Source: Linum tenue
Lineage: Eukaryota; Streptophyta; Magnoliopsida; Malpighiales; Linaceae
DNA length: 64,000 nucleotides
Assembly: GCA_946122785.1 (NCBI GenBank)
Contig: CAMGYJ010000011.1
Span: 20,337,007-20,401,006, forward strand
Reading direction: 5' to 3'
Shown here: in pieces, positions 45,406 to 58,023 of the stretch
Layout: each line of letters opens with the position of its first letter
How positions within the stretch are numbered: position 1 is the first letter of the stretch
The notes under the pieces: generated by a model
Database searches by the model: none
The model's input: the letters and a program-made list of their open reading frames with translations, nothing else
What the model was told of the DNA's origin: nothing
Made by a program: the position numbers and the translations under genes

Positions 45406-45885
45406 GGTATCGGTGTTTTGGATCAAGTTATCTCTCGTTGCTAGAGCCTCCTTTAACGAATGTTCGAGGCATACAACTCGAGTAATTGAAAGTGTAATTT
45501 GCAAGACACGGCCTTAATCGATAGACGAATACAGCAGGGGATAATGCATAGATAGTTGATAGTTGTCACAACGTTTAGATTGAAAAGGTAAAGATAGTAG
45601 TTTCTCGCTTTTAATACTGCAGACATGCTTACAAACATAGGGCGGGAGGCAGTAAAAGAATCAAGATGGCATTTTCTTTTCTCCTTCTATACTTAAAAAG
45701 CTATTTACTTGGCAAAGGGAAGAAAGAGTGCAGAATTGCAGATGGGCATGGCTCTCTCCAAAACCTCAAACACAGAAACAACTCTCTTTTGTCGAACAAA
45801 ACACTGAAAGTTGCAGGGAATCTTCATGTAGTAATGATAATAATACGAAATCCAGGGCAATGACCGCGGAAACAAATAAGCAGCC

Positions 45886-48800
45886 CTATCCGTTAAGAAG
45901 ATTAGGCACGCGAGACAGTCTTACGATTTCCTTGATGATCATTTCCTTTTCCTCTTCGAATTGCTCGTCCTCTGAACCTGTTGCAGTACCCCCAAGAGAT
46001 TTTTTTACTAAACTCGACCAAGAAGGGACGAAACGGGATTTGCAGAGATTTAAGCAGGATTTTACCTTTCCCAACTGAGAGGTCTATGAGCAATTCCACC
46101 AGTTTTTCATGATTTCTGGCCAAGATCATTTTCACTTCTTGTGGCTTGTTTGGGTTAGCAACAAAGACCTACTTATAACACAGCAAGAGGAATTAGGAAT
46201 CATACTACTTTGGATGGAGGTTAAGAATCGGGATTGTGAAAGCGGGGGAGTTGTAAATTATGGGGAAAAGAGAAGAGAATCTGTACCTTGAAAATGTGAA
46301 AAGCATAGATCTGTATGGTTTTACTCGAGTCCTGTCCAGACATTACATAATAGAAACAGATTAAAAAAGCACTTAAAGAAAGAAAAAAGCTAGACTGGCC
46401 TAATATATATACCGACATAACCCAGTTTATGTAGGGGCATTCGACATAAACTTCCAACACTCTAAGCTAGTCAGCACAAACATTATCACATCACTAGCTG
46501 CCAAGAGTCTCCACCAGGTAGGATTTGCAGAGCAAGGAGTGAGAAACAAAACATAACCTCTCAAGGATGGAAAGCTTGCCTCACTTATAGAAGTTTAAGA
46601 AAGGAGGGAAAACGGAGTCCAGGCTTACTCGGAATAACACTCATTGCGCAAATCTACTAATATCCAGTAAAAGTAGATCAATCAAACTCTCCACACCCAA
46701 AGGATATGCAAGCACAGCACTAGAATCACAAGTGGTTTCTCAAGCTACTAAGACATCACAGTGAAATATTCCCTTGAAAGGGTACCGTTTCTGTATGCTA
46801 CTTGGAAGATAAGATGTATGGTGCATGCATGGGGTCCCATCATCTGCGGAGCACGTATTGCTCAGACAAGGACAAGTAATTACAAACAAAATGATGGAAA
46901 CCATACCAAGAGAACCGAAGCCGATATGTCAAAACCAAAAGTCGAGCCAAAACCCTACTCATTACACAAAGCCAGTTCCTTGGACCCAATCGATTAAGGT
47001 AATCAAGAGAGATTGAGATTAAAGCATCTCATAGTTTTCCTGAATGGTCTTCTGACAAATTGGACTCTAGTTTCCTTGAGTTGAGATTAAAGTACGACCG
47101 TTTCCTTGAACGGCCTGCACTTCTATTTCTATCCAGGCTCTAATGAGCTTGCGAAATTTGACTTATTAAAGGATCGGGTGGTTTCAGTTTCTAACATAAT
47201 CTCTGAATAACTGAGCACTAACCTAAGACATTCAATTGACTTTCTAATATGGAGGAGAAATAGACCTGGAATCATATTCTAGAAAGGACTAGCATGCAAT
47301 ACCTTAAGCAATGTCATCATCACTTTCAAGTAGTGAACTTCCAGAATAAAGCGCTTCATTATGCTGGAATTTGGAGGCTCAAAAAGGAACTCAGAGAGAA
47401 GCTAAATCCACAAAAGAGAAACAATTAGCTTAAACGCAAAACAAAATTAGCCACGTATATGTTTACTACTAAGTTTGGAGACTAACCTTCACTGATTGCC
47501 TTCTTGTCACATAATTAGGGGATGTGAGAAGTTTATCATACAGATCAAAGAACTGTAACAACAGAAACAAAAACAAATTTACCTTTCTTAGACAGGCAAT
47601 GAAAAAGTACAAGTGTTACTTTTAAGAGAGATGAATTTTCGTCGCATTTTTATATGGCAAACGAAGATGCAAGACGTCAGCAAAAATGCCAAAAAACAAT
47701 ATTAACATGGTGGCACCAGGTGGGTATACAAGCAGTAGCATTTGCTTATGTTTGTCTAGGTAAATATCATGCATTTGAACATGCTCAAACATGTATATGT
47801 ATCCATTCTCCCAGGTACAGTAGTATGCTGAGTACCACATTAGCAAGGAAGTGTCCCTAAGTCACAAAGGTCTATCCAACATAAGCATACAAATCATCTT
47901 TTACTCTATGTTTGTGCAAACATGTACCTACATCATGATCAGGTCAAGAATCTCTTGTAAAAGGAAACGATAATCAGATCAAAAGACTTAGGAAATATAC
48001 CTCAGAATAGTGCGCAGTAAGATATTCTGCAACTATGGTATCATGTTTGCTTAACAAATCCTGATAAGCCATTGAAACAAATGTCGAGTGGGTATAACTG
48101 AAACTCAGAAAATGAACAGGTGAATGGACAAAATACATTTGGAAACTTTGGACTGACCTTGAAAGTAGAGAAGGCATCAGAAGCAACGTCAAAGTTAGGC
48201 AACTCCACAAATTTGAAGAACAACTCAAAGCAGGCTGAATCTAATATGTATCTGAAAGACCACTACAAAAGTTTGACAGTGTGAAAACATGAAACTTGAC
48301 TGCAACGAAAAGCAAAGATAGAGCAACAGGCTTTGTTTTTCAAGTAACATCCAGATGTTACAATTATATCTGTCCGGTACAATATGTGTTCTGCTACGCA
48401 TGCAAGGATATTGACAAGCAGTAACTTACGTACAACCAGTGGGGGAGCCAGAAAATCAAATTAGGTGTGTCCTTTTATATGCATATAAAAAAATTTTAAA
48501 ACATATATTTCTAAAAGTTAATAACGCAGTAATTCAATAATGGGAAAAATAACCAATTGATACAGGTTTTATTTTGTGTCAACAACTATGACATGTTTTC
48601 CATTTTCAATCATGAAAAAATTGTAAAAGACTTTCATTATTTCTACTCTCAAGTAAATATCTTTCAATATATTCCACTAAGTTTATTTTATTTTCTATAA
48701 CCTTCCCATATTAATGTAAAAGGTCTAATATTCAGAACTCATATATAGAGCCATTGGGGATTAATAATTTTTCTCCAAAATTTAGCAAATGGGCTAGAGT

Positions 48801-50550
48801 ACAACTCTCCTTACTTGTAGCCAATCACAAAGGATGTACCTAGTGTACTGATGAAGCTAACCTTAACATCTCATAACCAAAACCGTGATATATATTTTTT
48901 CCAACGATACAGCTACATTGCTACAGTTCCTATAGCAAGTTTCTGAAACAGCATTACACACCAAAATAAATACAGCTGCTTCTGATAACAATACTAGGAT
49001 TAGCAAAAGCTGCAAAAGAAAAAGAGTTTGGATGTCTTACTTTGCCAGCGTTGGAAATTTGATGCATTCCCTTAACATTTGTCCACAATTCAAGGCAATG
49101 TCTTTGCTATCATAGCTGATGAAAAGAGATGAGAATAAGTTCCGAGTGCTAACACTGGGTTTGATAAGTGCCTCAAATTAAAGATCTCGAGCAACAATGA
49201 GAGGCTATTCCACTGTTCCCCCCCCCCCCCCCCCCCCCCCCCATAATACTGGTATTAAGTAGCCGAACACATTATTCAGCATTTTCAGGTAATACAGATG
49301 CCTAGACAACTAAAGCACAGATCCTCGTGCATTTTAATCTCATTCACAGCCAACATTCATTATAAACTTCTAACCCAGGTGGAAATATTATCACATTGGT
49401 AGCAAACCACTCTCTTTTTCAATTTGTTGCACACCATTTTCCAACATCTGTTCATTTTATAACCCCCATCATGAATCTGAAAGACAATATCAAGATGGAA
49501 AGAGATGCACAATCTTACCTTACAACAAGAAAATCTAGTAACTCCAAATGATTCTCAATATATTCTACGCAGCAATGTGTCGACTCAACCTTGTGCTTCA
49601 ACAATATTGACCAACAGTGGACTAAATCCTTTCTTGCCTATGTCAAAGCAAAGTGAGAATCAACAAGAAATCAATATGACGAATGCAAGCCAGAACAAGA
49701 AACCACCATGGATGTCTATACTTACAGCCCATCCTAAATTGAGTAACTCGTGAACCATAAGTGTAAGCACATCCTCCTTGCAAATCTCAATGACTAGCTG
49801 TGAAACTTGTTCCATGTTTGGTTCAACCTCTCCATCTCCCTGGAGCATATATTTCAGAGACACAAAATTCTTCTCAACTTCTTCTGATGCCTGTCATATG
49901 TCAAAAGACATCCGAAATGAATGCACAACTACTAATCCGAGAAATACCGGATCATCAACAAGATATCTCAACCGAATTACTCTCTAAAGTCCCAGAATTC
50001 CCACCAGCACACTCTTATACCACCGCCCCTTCCCTCTTTCCCAACACAGTTTAGATTCCCGCAAGAGCCTCCAAATTCTGAAACCAACCACACTAACATG
50101 TCCTTATGCAGAATTCCCTTTCCCTCAAAACTCTCCATCAGCAATATCAATTACTATAACAACACTTAGCCAGCACCTACATCATCACAAAACCGGACAA
50201 ACAGCAAAGTCCTCTAGGCTCCAACAAAAAGGTCACTTTTCTCAAGTACAAAAACCTCATGAATCAAGTTCAAAATTTAACAGAAATTGGCAGCCAAAAA
50301 GCGCCCAAATCGTCATTCGCCACATCAATCGAACTCGAGCTAAAAGGAAACCTGAGAATGGCATGAAATCGGCGAAATTCCAGAAGAGCTCAAAATTGAG
50401 AGGAAATTGAGCATAGGATCGATTTACCTTTTCGAGGGCTTTAACATCGACGACCGTTTTGGTATCGAGGGCGTTAAGGCTATCCTTGATCGCTCTCACC
50501 ACCTCCTGCGGCGTCTTGGGCCGCGACGGCTTGAAGAAGGAAAAAGACAT
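45886..50550 (-). CDS. MO25-like (CAB39) scaffold protein
   Basis: Eleven exons with clean splice sites, in transcript order: 50428-50550, 49726-49890, 49519-49637, 49041-49115, 48158-48251, 48001-48060, 47487-47552, 47303-47401, 46287-46331, 46066-46168 and 45886-45977. The summed 1041 bases give 346 residues, the usual MO25 length. Landmarks are MSFSFFKPSRPKTPQEVV at the start, EVEPNMEQVSQLVIEICKED, ARKDLVHCWSILL, FFKFVELPNFDVASDAFSTF, DAFHIFK-type helix residues (IYAFHIFK) and the end EDEQFEEEKEMIIKEI. MO25 is a horseshoe-shaped helical-repeat scaffold that activates STE20/GCK-type kinases; in plants it is linked to cell polarity and division. Fine intron detail is seen directly; function is by homology. 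Confidence 0.95.
48252..49040. other. Large MO25 intron with an old transposon scrap
   Basis: The CAGTGGGGGAGCCAGAAAAT word near 48440 and the following AT-rich block resemble decayed plant transposon ends, but no pair of ends or TSD was found. Confidence 0.3.
49218..49242. repeat. Homopolymer run of about 25 C (G on the MO25 sense strand)
   Basis: An uninterrupted C tract in the MO25 intron between exons 3 and 4. On the transcribed strand it is poly-G and could form a quadruplex. Its length may also be a sequencing or assembly estimate. Confidence 0.8.
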
Positions 50551-51066
50551 GACGATCGATCAAAAAGCGGGGGGAGAAGAGCGCTGCGATAGAAAGAGTG
50601 ACTTCACTTCTGCGTATGTCGCTGGACGAAACCCGTAGCTGTGGCGATGGAATTGGCTCTCCTGGAAACAACCAGAATCTGACGGAGAGTAGAAATCGCC
50701 GGTCGAAACTCTTCTGTTCTCCTTTAATCGAGCGCGGAAGAAGAAGACATGCAAGTGCCTTCCTACGGCATATTTTTTCAACAGCTTTTGAATATTTTCT
50801 TTAATGTTTTAGTCAGTGGCTGGCTGGCTCACCAACTCCATGGAAAATAATTTATTTCCCACTTCAACTGCAAAATATTAAATAACTTTGTATTTTTATT
50901 TCTTTTGGAGATAAATTATATTTTTAGTTAGTTGAGTTAACAAAATTCATAATACTCAATGAATTCATAGGAACAGTACAGATGATTTGTGTGGTTAAAA
51001 AACGAGAGTATTTTTCAAATTTGTAGGTTGTATGGATCTATGTTGTAATTTTGTATTGCTCAGTCA
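50551..51066. other. 5' flank of the MO25 gene
   Basis: Short frames on both strands near the leader appear to be chance readings. No TATA box was identified. The region ends at the left TSD of the MULE at 51076. Confidence 0.4.
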
Positions 51067-51451
51067 TGTTTAATTGGAAAAAAAATACAAAACTATCACC
51101 GCTAAAAAAAAATTACAAACATACCACCCAAACTGAAAAAATTTCAAATCTACCACCATTTAACCAAAACCGCATGGGAAAGCGGCGGTTCAAAGGAGAA
51201 CCGCGCGTTGAAGGTGCGGTTTGGCTTCGGGCATCGAACAAACCGCAGCGGCACGTGGCGGTCCTGCAAACCGTAGGATGAGAGGGCGATCCGACGGTAG
51301 ACCGCGTGCCAGCTCAACGGTCCGCGTCTCGTCGCGGTAACTGCCTCTCCAACGCGCGGTTTGCGCTTTGGAAAACTGAAATCGTGGGCTGGGGGCAGTT
51401 TTCTCAAGTGTAAATTGACAAAATCGCCCCTCGTCCAGGCGGCCTGAACAC

Positions 51452-51459
51452 TATAAATA
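51452..51459 (+). promoter_or_regulatory. TATA box of the left (plus-strand) gene in the MULE
   Basis: TATAAATA, about 100 bases before the ATG at 51561. It is followed by a CT-rich leader, similar in layout to the PMD promoter at 5538. Confidence 0.6.
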
Positions 51460-51560
51460 CTCCCTCCTCCTCATTTCTTCACACCAAAACCCATTCTTCT
51501 CTCTCTCTCTAAATTTAGCTCTCTATCCATCCATAGCTTTCGGTATTTTCTCCCTCAATA

Positions 51561-51692
51561 ATGGCAAAGGCTAGAGGAAAGACACCTCTGTTTGCATCTG
51601 CTCCACTGGCAATGAATAGTGTTTGTTACCGGGCTCCGCCGGCTGAATTTCTTCATCTTGGTAGCGGGGGGAGAAAACAGTGTCAGGGTTAG
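51561..51692 (+). pseudogene. Truncated first exon of the second MULE gene
   Basis: A 43-codon frame begins MAKARGKTPLFASAPLAMNS and runs into sequence that is antisense to the transposase, so its end is an artefact of the deletion junction near 51670. By position it corresponds to the gene that faces the transposase (the PMD gene in the 1-6062 element), but the 36 or so remaining residues do not match that PMD start. Confidence 0.5.
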
Positions 51693-53080
51693 ACGCCTCC
51701 AATGCCAAACTCAATCTGAGGAGGAATGCATATGATTCTTCCCAGTCACCAAACACAGCAGACATTGCTTTCTGCTTTTCATGCCACGCCTTTTTATAGC
51801 TAATAATATATCCATAACGACTAGAAATATCACCGATGATGGCTTTCACCGTCAGGTCGGACAGTTCCTCAATTAGATGCTTGATAGTCGCGGCAACCAC
51901 TCTGGATTTCAACTGTCGATGGCCTTGGGATGTTATGGATGACGCACATGTGTGAGTGTTCACCACACGGGATATGACCCAATGGCCAACTCTCTTGCTC
52001 TTGATGGCCCTAACCTTGCATCCCTCGTGTTGATTCATGCATCTAACTATGAGCCTCCTCAAGTCGGAATGTGTAGTGTGTCATTCGAAACTCCGAGTCA
52101 TTGCTTTTGTGCCAATAGTGTGCCGCACCTCATTTTTCGTACCGAATTGTTGGCCCTTTGTAAACCCAGTATACTGACACCTCTGGCGACTCCACGTCGG
52201 CATCAACATACCAATTTTCATTTGGAATGTGATTGCAGTACGAGATAGGTACACGATTGCGGGACACATCATTATCATCTGCGTCTGAATCTGGGCCTGA
52301 ATCATCAATGCCTTCAAGAGGGTCGAAGCTCTCTGCACTGACATCACATTCCTCCTCCACATCCTCAGGGTCACTAACTAGACATGGCAGGACATCTTCC
52401 AACTGATCTAGATCATGAGAGGCACCTTCAATATCTCTGTAATGGTAATTGTGATAACTATTGCTGCCTTGGTGGAAGTTGTACTCGATTTGGTACTAGT
52501 AGCATTCTTGTTGGTTGAAGTTGTAGTCGGGTTGGTACTGGTAGCCTTCTTGCTGGTTGTCATGGTACCTTTGGGCTTCTTCTTCATATGATTGGAAGGA
52601 TTGATGATGACCTCCACCTCCTTCTTAGTACTCATGGTAGGTACGAGGATCATGGTAACCTTGGTAGGGATGATCTTCGTGTAATCCACCTCCACCGTGG
52701 ATATCAGATGTTTGGCCATCTCCAAAATGACCTCCACCGCTCTCGATCGCATCGGTGTAAACGAACGTCTCTGCTTGTGTAATGTTATTGGCGATCAAAA
52801 ATTCGACCATGGCATCAACGTCCTCCTGATTGGTTACGTGAAATTCCTCATACCACAATGACCCGCCATGTCTGTTTGGATATCGATACACCATACGATC
52901 AACTCTTTTTGTGCCATCCATGCAAGTAACCTAAGTACACATTTCACGGAGCTCTTCAAGGTTCAGTCTCGTAGCGGCCTTCACTTTATGAAAATTACCA
53001 CCGACGTAACGTACCCCCTTTCCGGTCTCTTCCGTAGAACCAATCCACCGTAAGTCAAGCGTGAACTTTTGAAATGTCAT
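51571..53080 (-). pseudogene. MULE transposase, N-terminal part
   Basis: Starts MTFQKFTLDLRWIGSTEE after a TTGCAG acceptor at 53081. An acidic His/Gly/Tyr-rich region follows, then the MULE N-terminal DNA-binding segment: GTKNEVRHTI, LIVRCMNQHEGCKVRAIKSK and the HTCASS zinc-type motif. The ISYKKAWHEKQKAM and VFGDWEESYAFL motifs come next. It stops before the catalytic domain, where reading crosses into antisense sequence of the opposite gene. TAG near 52934, a stop near 52624, a frameshift near 52150 and a TGA near 52080 show decay. The KKAWHE motif is intact here but mutated in the copy at base 30. Confidence 0.85.
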
Positions 53081-53262
53081 CTGCAATAAAATTGTAACTA
53101 AATTAAATTAATACCATCAAAATCACAAATCATAATAAAAAGTAATAAAAAACAAACTTACGAACTAACGTTAATCGCAAAAATACAAAAAAATAAGGTG
53201 CACAACAGAAATTTGAAGAAGAATAAGGAGAGGAGTGAGGAGCTGATGTTCTCATAGCTGCC

Positions 53263-53269
53263 TTTTATA
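53263..53269 (-). promoter_or_regulatory. TATA box of the MULE transposase
   Basis: The complement reads CTATAAAAGG, about 190 bases upstream of the start at 53080. An intron-like GT...TTGCAG leader lies between. Confidence 0.6.
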
Positions 53270-55781
53270 GGCAAAATTTTGAGTACAAACCGTTGGGGGA
53301 GAGGGCGGTTTTGGTCTGTCATGCAGCCACACGTTTACTGCATCCCTGCATGCATGCACATTTCAGATGTTGGGGAATGTAGATGACACACAAATGCTGA
53401 GGGAGGGGGCGGTTTGTGCCTCGACAGTAAAAACTGCATTCTGAAGGAGCGGTTTTAGTTGTCGACGTATAACTGCTCCTTCAAGAGGCGGTTTGCTGAA
53501 AAGCAGCCAATGAACCAACCGCCTTTCCAGGGTGCGTTTTATTCAAAAAAGTTAAAAAGCCTCTTCCAAACGCGGTTCATACACAAACAGCAACCTGACC
53601 TAGGGTTTTTATGCAAACCGTCTTTTTGGGTGGCGGTTTTCTAATAATGGTGATAGATTTAGAATTTTTTCGGTTTGGGTGGTATATTTGTAAAAAAAAT
53701 TAAACGGTTGTAGTTTTGGATTTTTTCCTGTTTAATTGATATTGAACCCACCGAGCAAAGAAGGACCACCGAGCAAACTCGGGTAAAGAAGGACCACCAA
53801 GCAAGGAAGACAAACAGATGGATATTGAACCCAATCCACAAAAGGAGAACAAAGAGCATGTACCAATGGAGACAGACAAGGACGCTAAGAAGCAGACAAA
53901 GGAAGAAAATGTTGATGTACATAAAACCAATCAACAAAACTAGGAGGATCACACAGAAGACCTTCCACTTGGAAATTCAAGACCCAATGCAGTTACTAAA
54001 GAGGGAGTCGTGAGGCAGTTTAAGGAATGCAAAAGATAAGAGTAGCACTACAAAAAGCCAGCAGGTAATGTATGAAAACGACAAGAACATGGACGTGCTA
54101 GAGAACCTACACAAGTGCAGCTTACTCCTTAGAAGCGTACCATAGACAGCTGGTGTAGTGGAGACAAAAAATCAGAACAACTGGTGTAGTGGAGACAAAA
54201 ATATGAAAAAGGCTAAAACCCTTATTTTCCAAGAAACAGAGGCAACATAGAAGTTGAAGCAATCACAGAACATTGATGGCGAAGAGGCGCACCTTGCACG
54301 CATGCAAGGCCGCCCAGCTCAATGAGTCTATTGAGTTACAACTGTCGGGGACTTGGGAATACCCCGACAGTTGAAAAGGTGAAGAAAATTAAGGAATTTG
54401 GTTATTTTGATGGATGAGGGGTAGATGCAGGGGAAAACAGAGCGGGAGGGCTTCTGATGATGTGGAAAGAAGATGTTCAGATTGAGGTAAAGAATGCGAC
54501 CTCAAATTTCATTGATGTTAGGATAAGGATGCCGTCCTTGGACAAATACTGGCGCCTAACAGGTTTATATGGATGGCCCGAAGGAAAGAATAAACATAAA
54601 ACATGTGAGCTGTTGATTAGTTTACATAATCAGGTCTAATTGCCATGGCTAGTTATGGGACATTTCAGTCTCATAACTGATTATTTGGGAAAAAGTGGGA
54701 GTCAAGACCCTTATGTAAAGGAAATGGATATGTTTAGACAGGCTCTAGATATCTGTGAATTGGAGGATTGTTGATATTATGATAGAACCTTTACTTGGGA
54801 GAATAATAATCAGGGGATGACTATACAAAGGAACGCCTCGATAGGGCAGTTGGAAACAGAAAGTGGATGGATTGCTTTCCTCACATGAGAGTCAACCACC
54901 TGGAGAGATGTGGCTCTAATCATATACCCATACAGATAAAGCTGAATTTGGAGGAAGAAGAGATTACTTGGGGATGGAGCTTAAGATATGAACCATATTG
55001 GGAAAAACATAAAGATAGTAGCAAAATAATACAAGATGGGTGGCTGGCACATCCAAGTCTTGGAATAATAGATCGGATAAAAAATTGTGAAAATAGCCTT
55101 AGAAATTGGAGCCAATAAGCTTTCGGCTCTTAAAAGAAAGGCGAAAACGTGTTGAGAAAGCTTTGAAAGTCCTTGAAAAAAAACCAAGGTGATTCAGATC
55201 GAAAGAAGAGTTCTTGAAAAGGAACTCAATGATATTATCCTACAGGAGGAGATAAAGTGGAAGCAACGTTCTCGAACAGATTGGCTGAAAGAGGGCGACT
55301 GCAACACAAGGTATTTTCATCGCAAGGCCTCGGAAAGAAGAAGAAAAAACACGATCAGAAAGCTGCAGAATGAGGCGGGTAGAATCTTTGTGGGAAAGCA
55401 GGAGGTTTCTCACTGTTTGAGGCAGTATATGTTAACTCTATTCAAGGCAGGAGAGAGACCAGACTAGAGTAGGATACTATAAGCAGTGACTCCTAGGTAA
55501 CGACTGAGATGAATCAAGAGCTTCTAAAGCCCTATACAGATGAGGAAATTTGGCTAGCACTAAAGCAGATGGGGCCAAACAAGCTACCTGGTGCAGATGG
55601 TATGTCAACTCGCTTCTTTCAAAAAAATTGGAGTGTGGTTGGTCCAACTATTAAAGAAGAAATTAAGAGTTACTTAGAGTGTGGTGAGTTTCCCCAGCAG
55701 ATTAATCACATTCTAATAACTCTGATTCCCAAAAAGAAGAAGCCAGAAACTCCTGTAGATTTCAGGCCAATCAGTCTATGC

Positions 55782-56319
55782 TAGGGGTGGGCATTCGGTC
55801 GGTTCGGTTCAAACCGAACCGAAATTATGCATACCGGGTCCCCGAATTCTATCAAACCTCAAACCAAATTCGAACCAAATTATAATTCGGTTCGGTCGGT
55901 TCAAACCGAATTATAATTCGGTTCGGTTTTTCATACAAAACCGAAATAGTGAGGTTAGCTTGTATCTTCTCTTTTTTAAATTATTTTTCACTCATAATGT
56001 GAACAATAAATATGTATCATCAATGATAAAATCAAACATTTCAACACATAAGTCATAAAACACTAACATGATTCAAATATTTAAGTCTCATAATAAGTAG
56101 AAACATAAAAATCCACCATTTAAAGCTTGCAATTCTAATAATTCGGTTTTTCGGTTCGGAATTCGGAAATTCGATTCGGTCGAAAGGACCCTGATTTCCG
56201 AAATATGCCCTTTTCTCTTCCGAATTCCGAACCGAATAACATTAATTTGGTTTCGGTTCGGTTTATATTCGGTTTGGTTCGGTTAGGTTCGGTTTTACCG
56301 AACCGTATGCCCACCCCTA
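55782..56319. mobile_element. hAT MITE inside the LINE reverse transcriptase
   Basis: Ends TAGGGGTGGGCATTCGG and, on the complement, TAGGGGTGGGCATACGG. A perfect 8-base TSD GTCTATGC is at 55774-55781 and 56320-56327. The interior is built from GGTTCGGTT and AACCGAAC words. Removal restores the RT frame across FRPISLC. Confidence 0.95.
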
Positions 56320-56606
56320 GTCTATGCAAGGTAATTTATAAGATCATGTTTAAAGTTATTGCCAATAGATTGAAGCACATGCTGAATCACATTATAGATG
56401 AACCCCAGAGTGTATTTGTACCAGGAAGGCGTACATCACATGCAATTTCCTTGTGTCGTTTGAGCTTTTTCACACAATGAAACAAAAGACAAAGGCAAAG
56501 AAGGGCCTAATGGTAGCAAAGTTGGACATATCTAAAGTCCACGACAGAGTTGAATGGGGATTCCTAAAGGCCATCATGCTAAAGTTGGGGTTTGCTTATC
56601 AGTGGG

Positions 56607-58008
56607 TGACACGCTAAAACACAACACCAAACTGCGACCAAGTGTAATCGCAGTCCAAAAATGCAGTAAAGTGGCAAGCTCTATTTGTCAACCCGGGGTC
56701 TAGATCTACTGTTTTCTCCGTGAATATCTATTATCTAGCCAACTAAGTCAAGTGATTGTTGATTTAAGTAAAAGCAGTAAGAAAACAGGAAATGGTTCGG
56801 TTTTCTAAAGCAAAGGAAGAGTCACTCGGGAATGAGTCCCCCTAGCTCCTTAGTTAGGTCTCAATTGTAATTACCCTGGGTTGATTTACTGTTGATTAAA
56901 CTGCGGAAGATTCGATAGTAGCTTGGAATCTCTTAAGCTGACCAAGCCCTCTCAGTTCAACTACCCGGCAGACGACTAGTCTTCACCGGGATAGAAAGCT
57001 GAGGCTATGAACGCAGAACTCCACTACTGGAATTGGATTCCAGTAAAAAGCAGTAAATCGATTAACTCTCGTATAATCAATCTGCCACTACCGATTGATG
57101 AAGCTCTAACAACCTAATCAGATTTTATCTATCTCAGGTTGCAGCAAAAATCAAGAAAATATGATCAGACTACAATTGACTCAATGAATCATGCATCAAT
57201 CGATTAAAATCAAACAGTATAACAATCCCAAGTCATTACAATCAAGATCCCTAACACATGGAACTAGGGTTCTTCATACCCAAGTGAGAGAAAGTTCTAC
57301 TCCATAGAGAGAGAGGGGGAAACAAAATACAAAGTAGTCATACTCATAACAATGGGAAGAATCTGCTCTAGGATGATGATCTTCACTCCAAGGGTGATCT
57401 CCAAGCTCGATTGATGAAACCCAGCTCCAAAATCACTCTTAGGGGGTGTTCTTCGCAGTTTCTCTCTCTAGGGCTCTGTTTATGCTCCAAAAAATCGATT
57501 CTCTCCTTTGGCTCGAAATTGGGTTAAAACCCAGAAATTCCCGACCACACGGGCAGGCCACACGGCCGTGTGACTTTCCCAGCTGCCCGTGTGAGTGTGC
57601 AAAACGCGGCGTTTCGATTAAGTGGCTTCGGGTTCGCTACACGGCCAAAACCACACTGCCGTGTGGATTTCCAGGATGCCCGTGTGAAAATCACCGAGCC
57701 TCCACACGGCCACATGGATTCCCTTACATGGCCAGTGTGGCCTGCCCATGCAATTTGGTGTCACACGGCCAGGTCACACAGCCGTGTGGGATTTTAGGCG
57801 TGCCCGTGTGGCTTCCTCAGCTTCTCGCCAAACGTTCGATCTTCGTCCAATCGACCCCGAACTCGTTCCCAAACCTTCATGCACGTACTAGGACCTGAAA
57901 TATCACAAACAAGAACAACCTAGCGTGAAATCAGCCTAAAACACGAGAAATAAGACTCAAACGGTATAAGAATGGTGGACAAAAACATGTGTATATATCA
58001 AGTCATCA
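56607..58008 (-). repeat. 3' LTR (1402 bp)
   Basis: Plus-strand ends TGACACGCTAAAA and AAGTCATCA, so the LTR is TG...CA in either orientation. It pairs with 62528-63918. It contains a cluster of CACACGGCCGTGTG-like palindromes at about 57545-57810. The polypurine tract abuts it at 58009. Confidence 0.95.
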
Positions 58009-58023
58009 AATTCCCCCACACTT
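58009..58023 (-). other. Polypurine tract of the gypsy element
   Basis: The complement reads AAGTGTGGGGGAATT directly before the 3' LTR, a normal second-strand primer site. Confidence 0.85.

Larger units (their letters stand above)
51076..53728. mobile_element. Internally deleted MULE with perfect 9-bp TSD and two facing promoters
   Basis: Ends GGAAAAAAAATACAAAACTA and, on the complement, GGAAAAAATCCAAAACTAC, followed by the shared words ACAAA.ATACCACCCAAAC. The 9-base TSD TGTTTAATT is perfect at 51067-51075 and 53729-53737. The left side has a promoter and the start of a short plus-strand gene. The right side has a promoter and the N-terminal half of a minus-strand transposase. The 3' parts of both are missing and the genes meet head-on near 51670, so a large internal deletion has occurred. 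Both subterminal regions are dense in GCGGTT/AACCGC words. Confidence 0.93.

Noticed and set aside
57540..57810. CRISPR-like spaced palindromes
   Set aside because: This is plant nuclear DNA inside an LTR. Spacing and unit sequence vary and no cas genes exist.
57446..57898. 150-codon frame with repeated Cys-Pro and His-Gly words in the LTR
   Set aside because: It is produced by the palindromic CACACGGCCGTGTG words. The same frame is broken in the other LTR.
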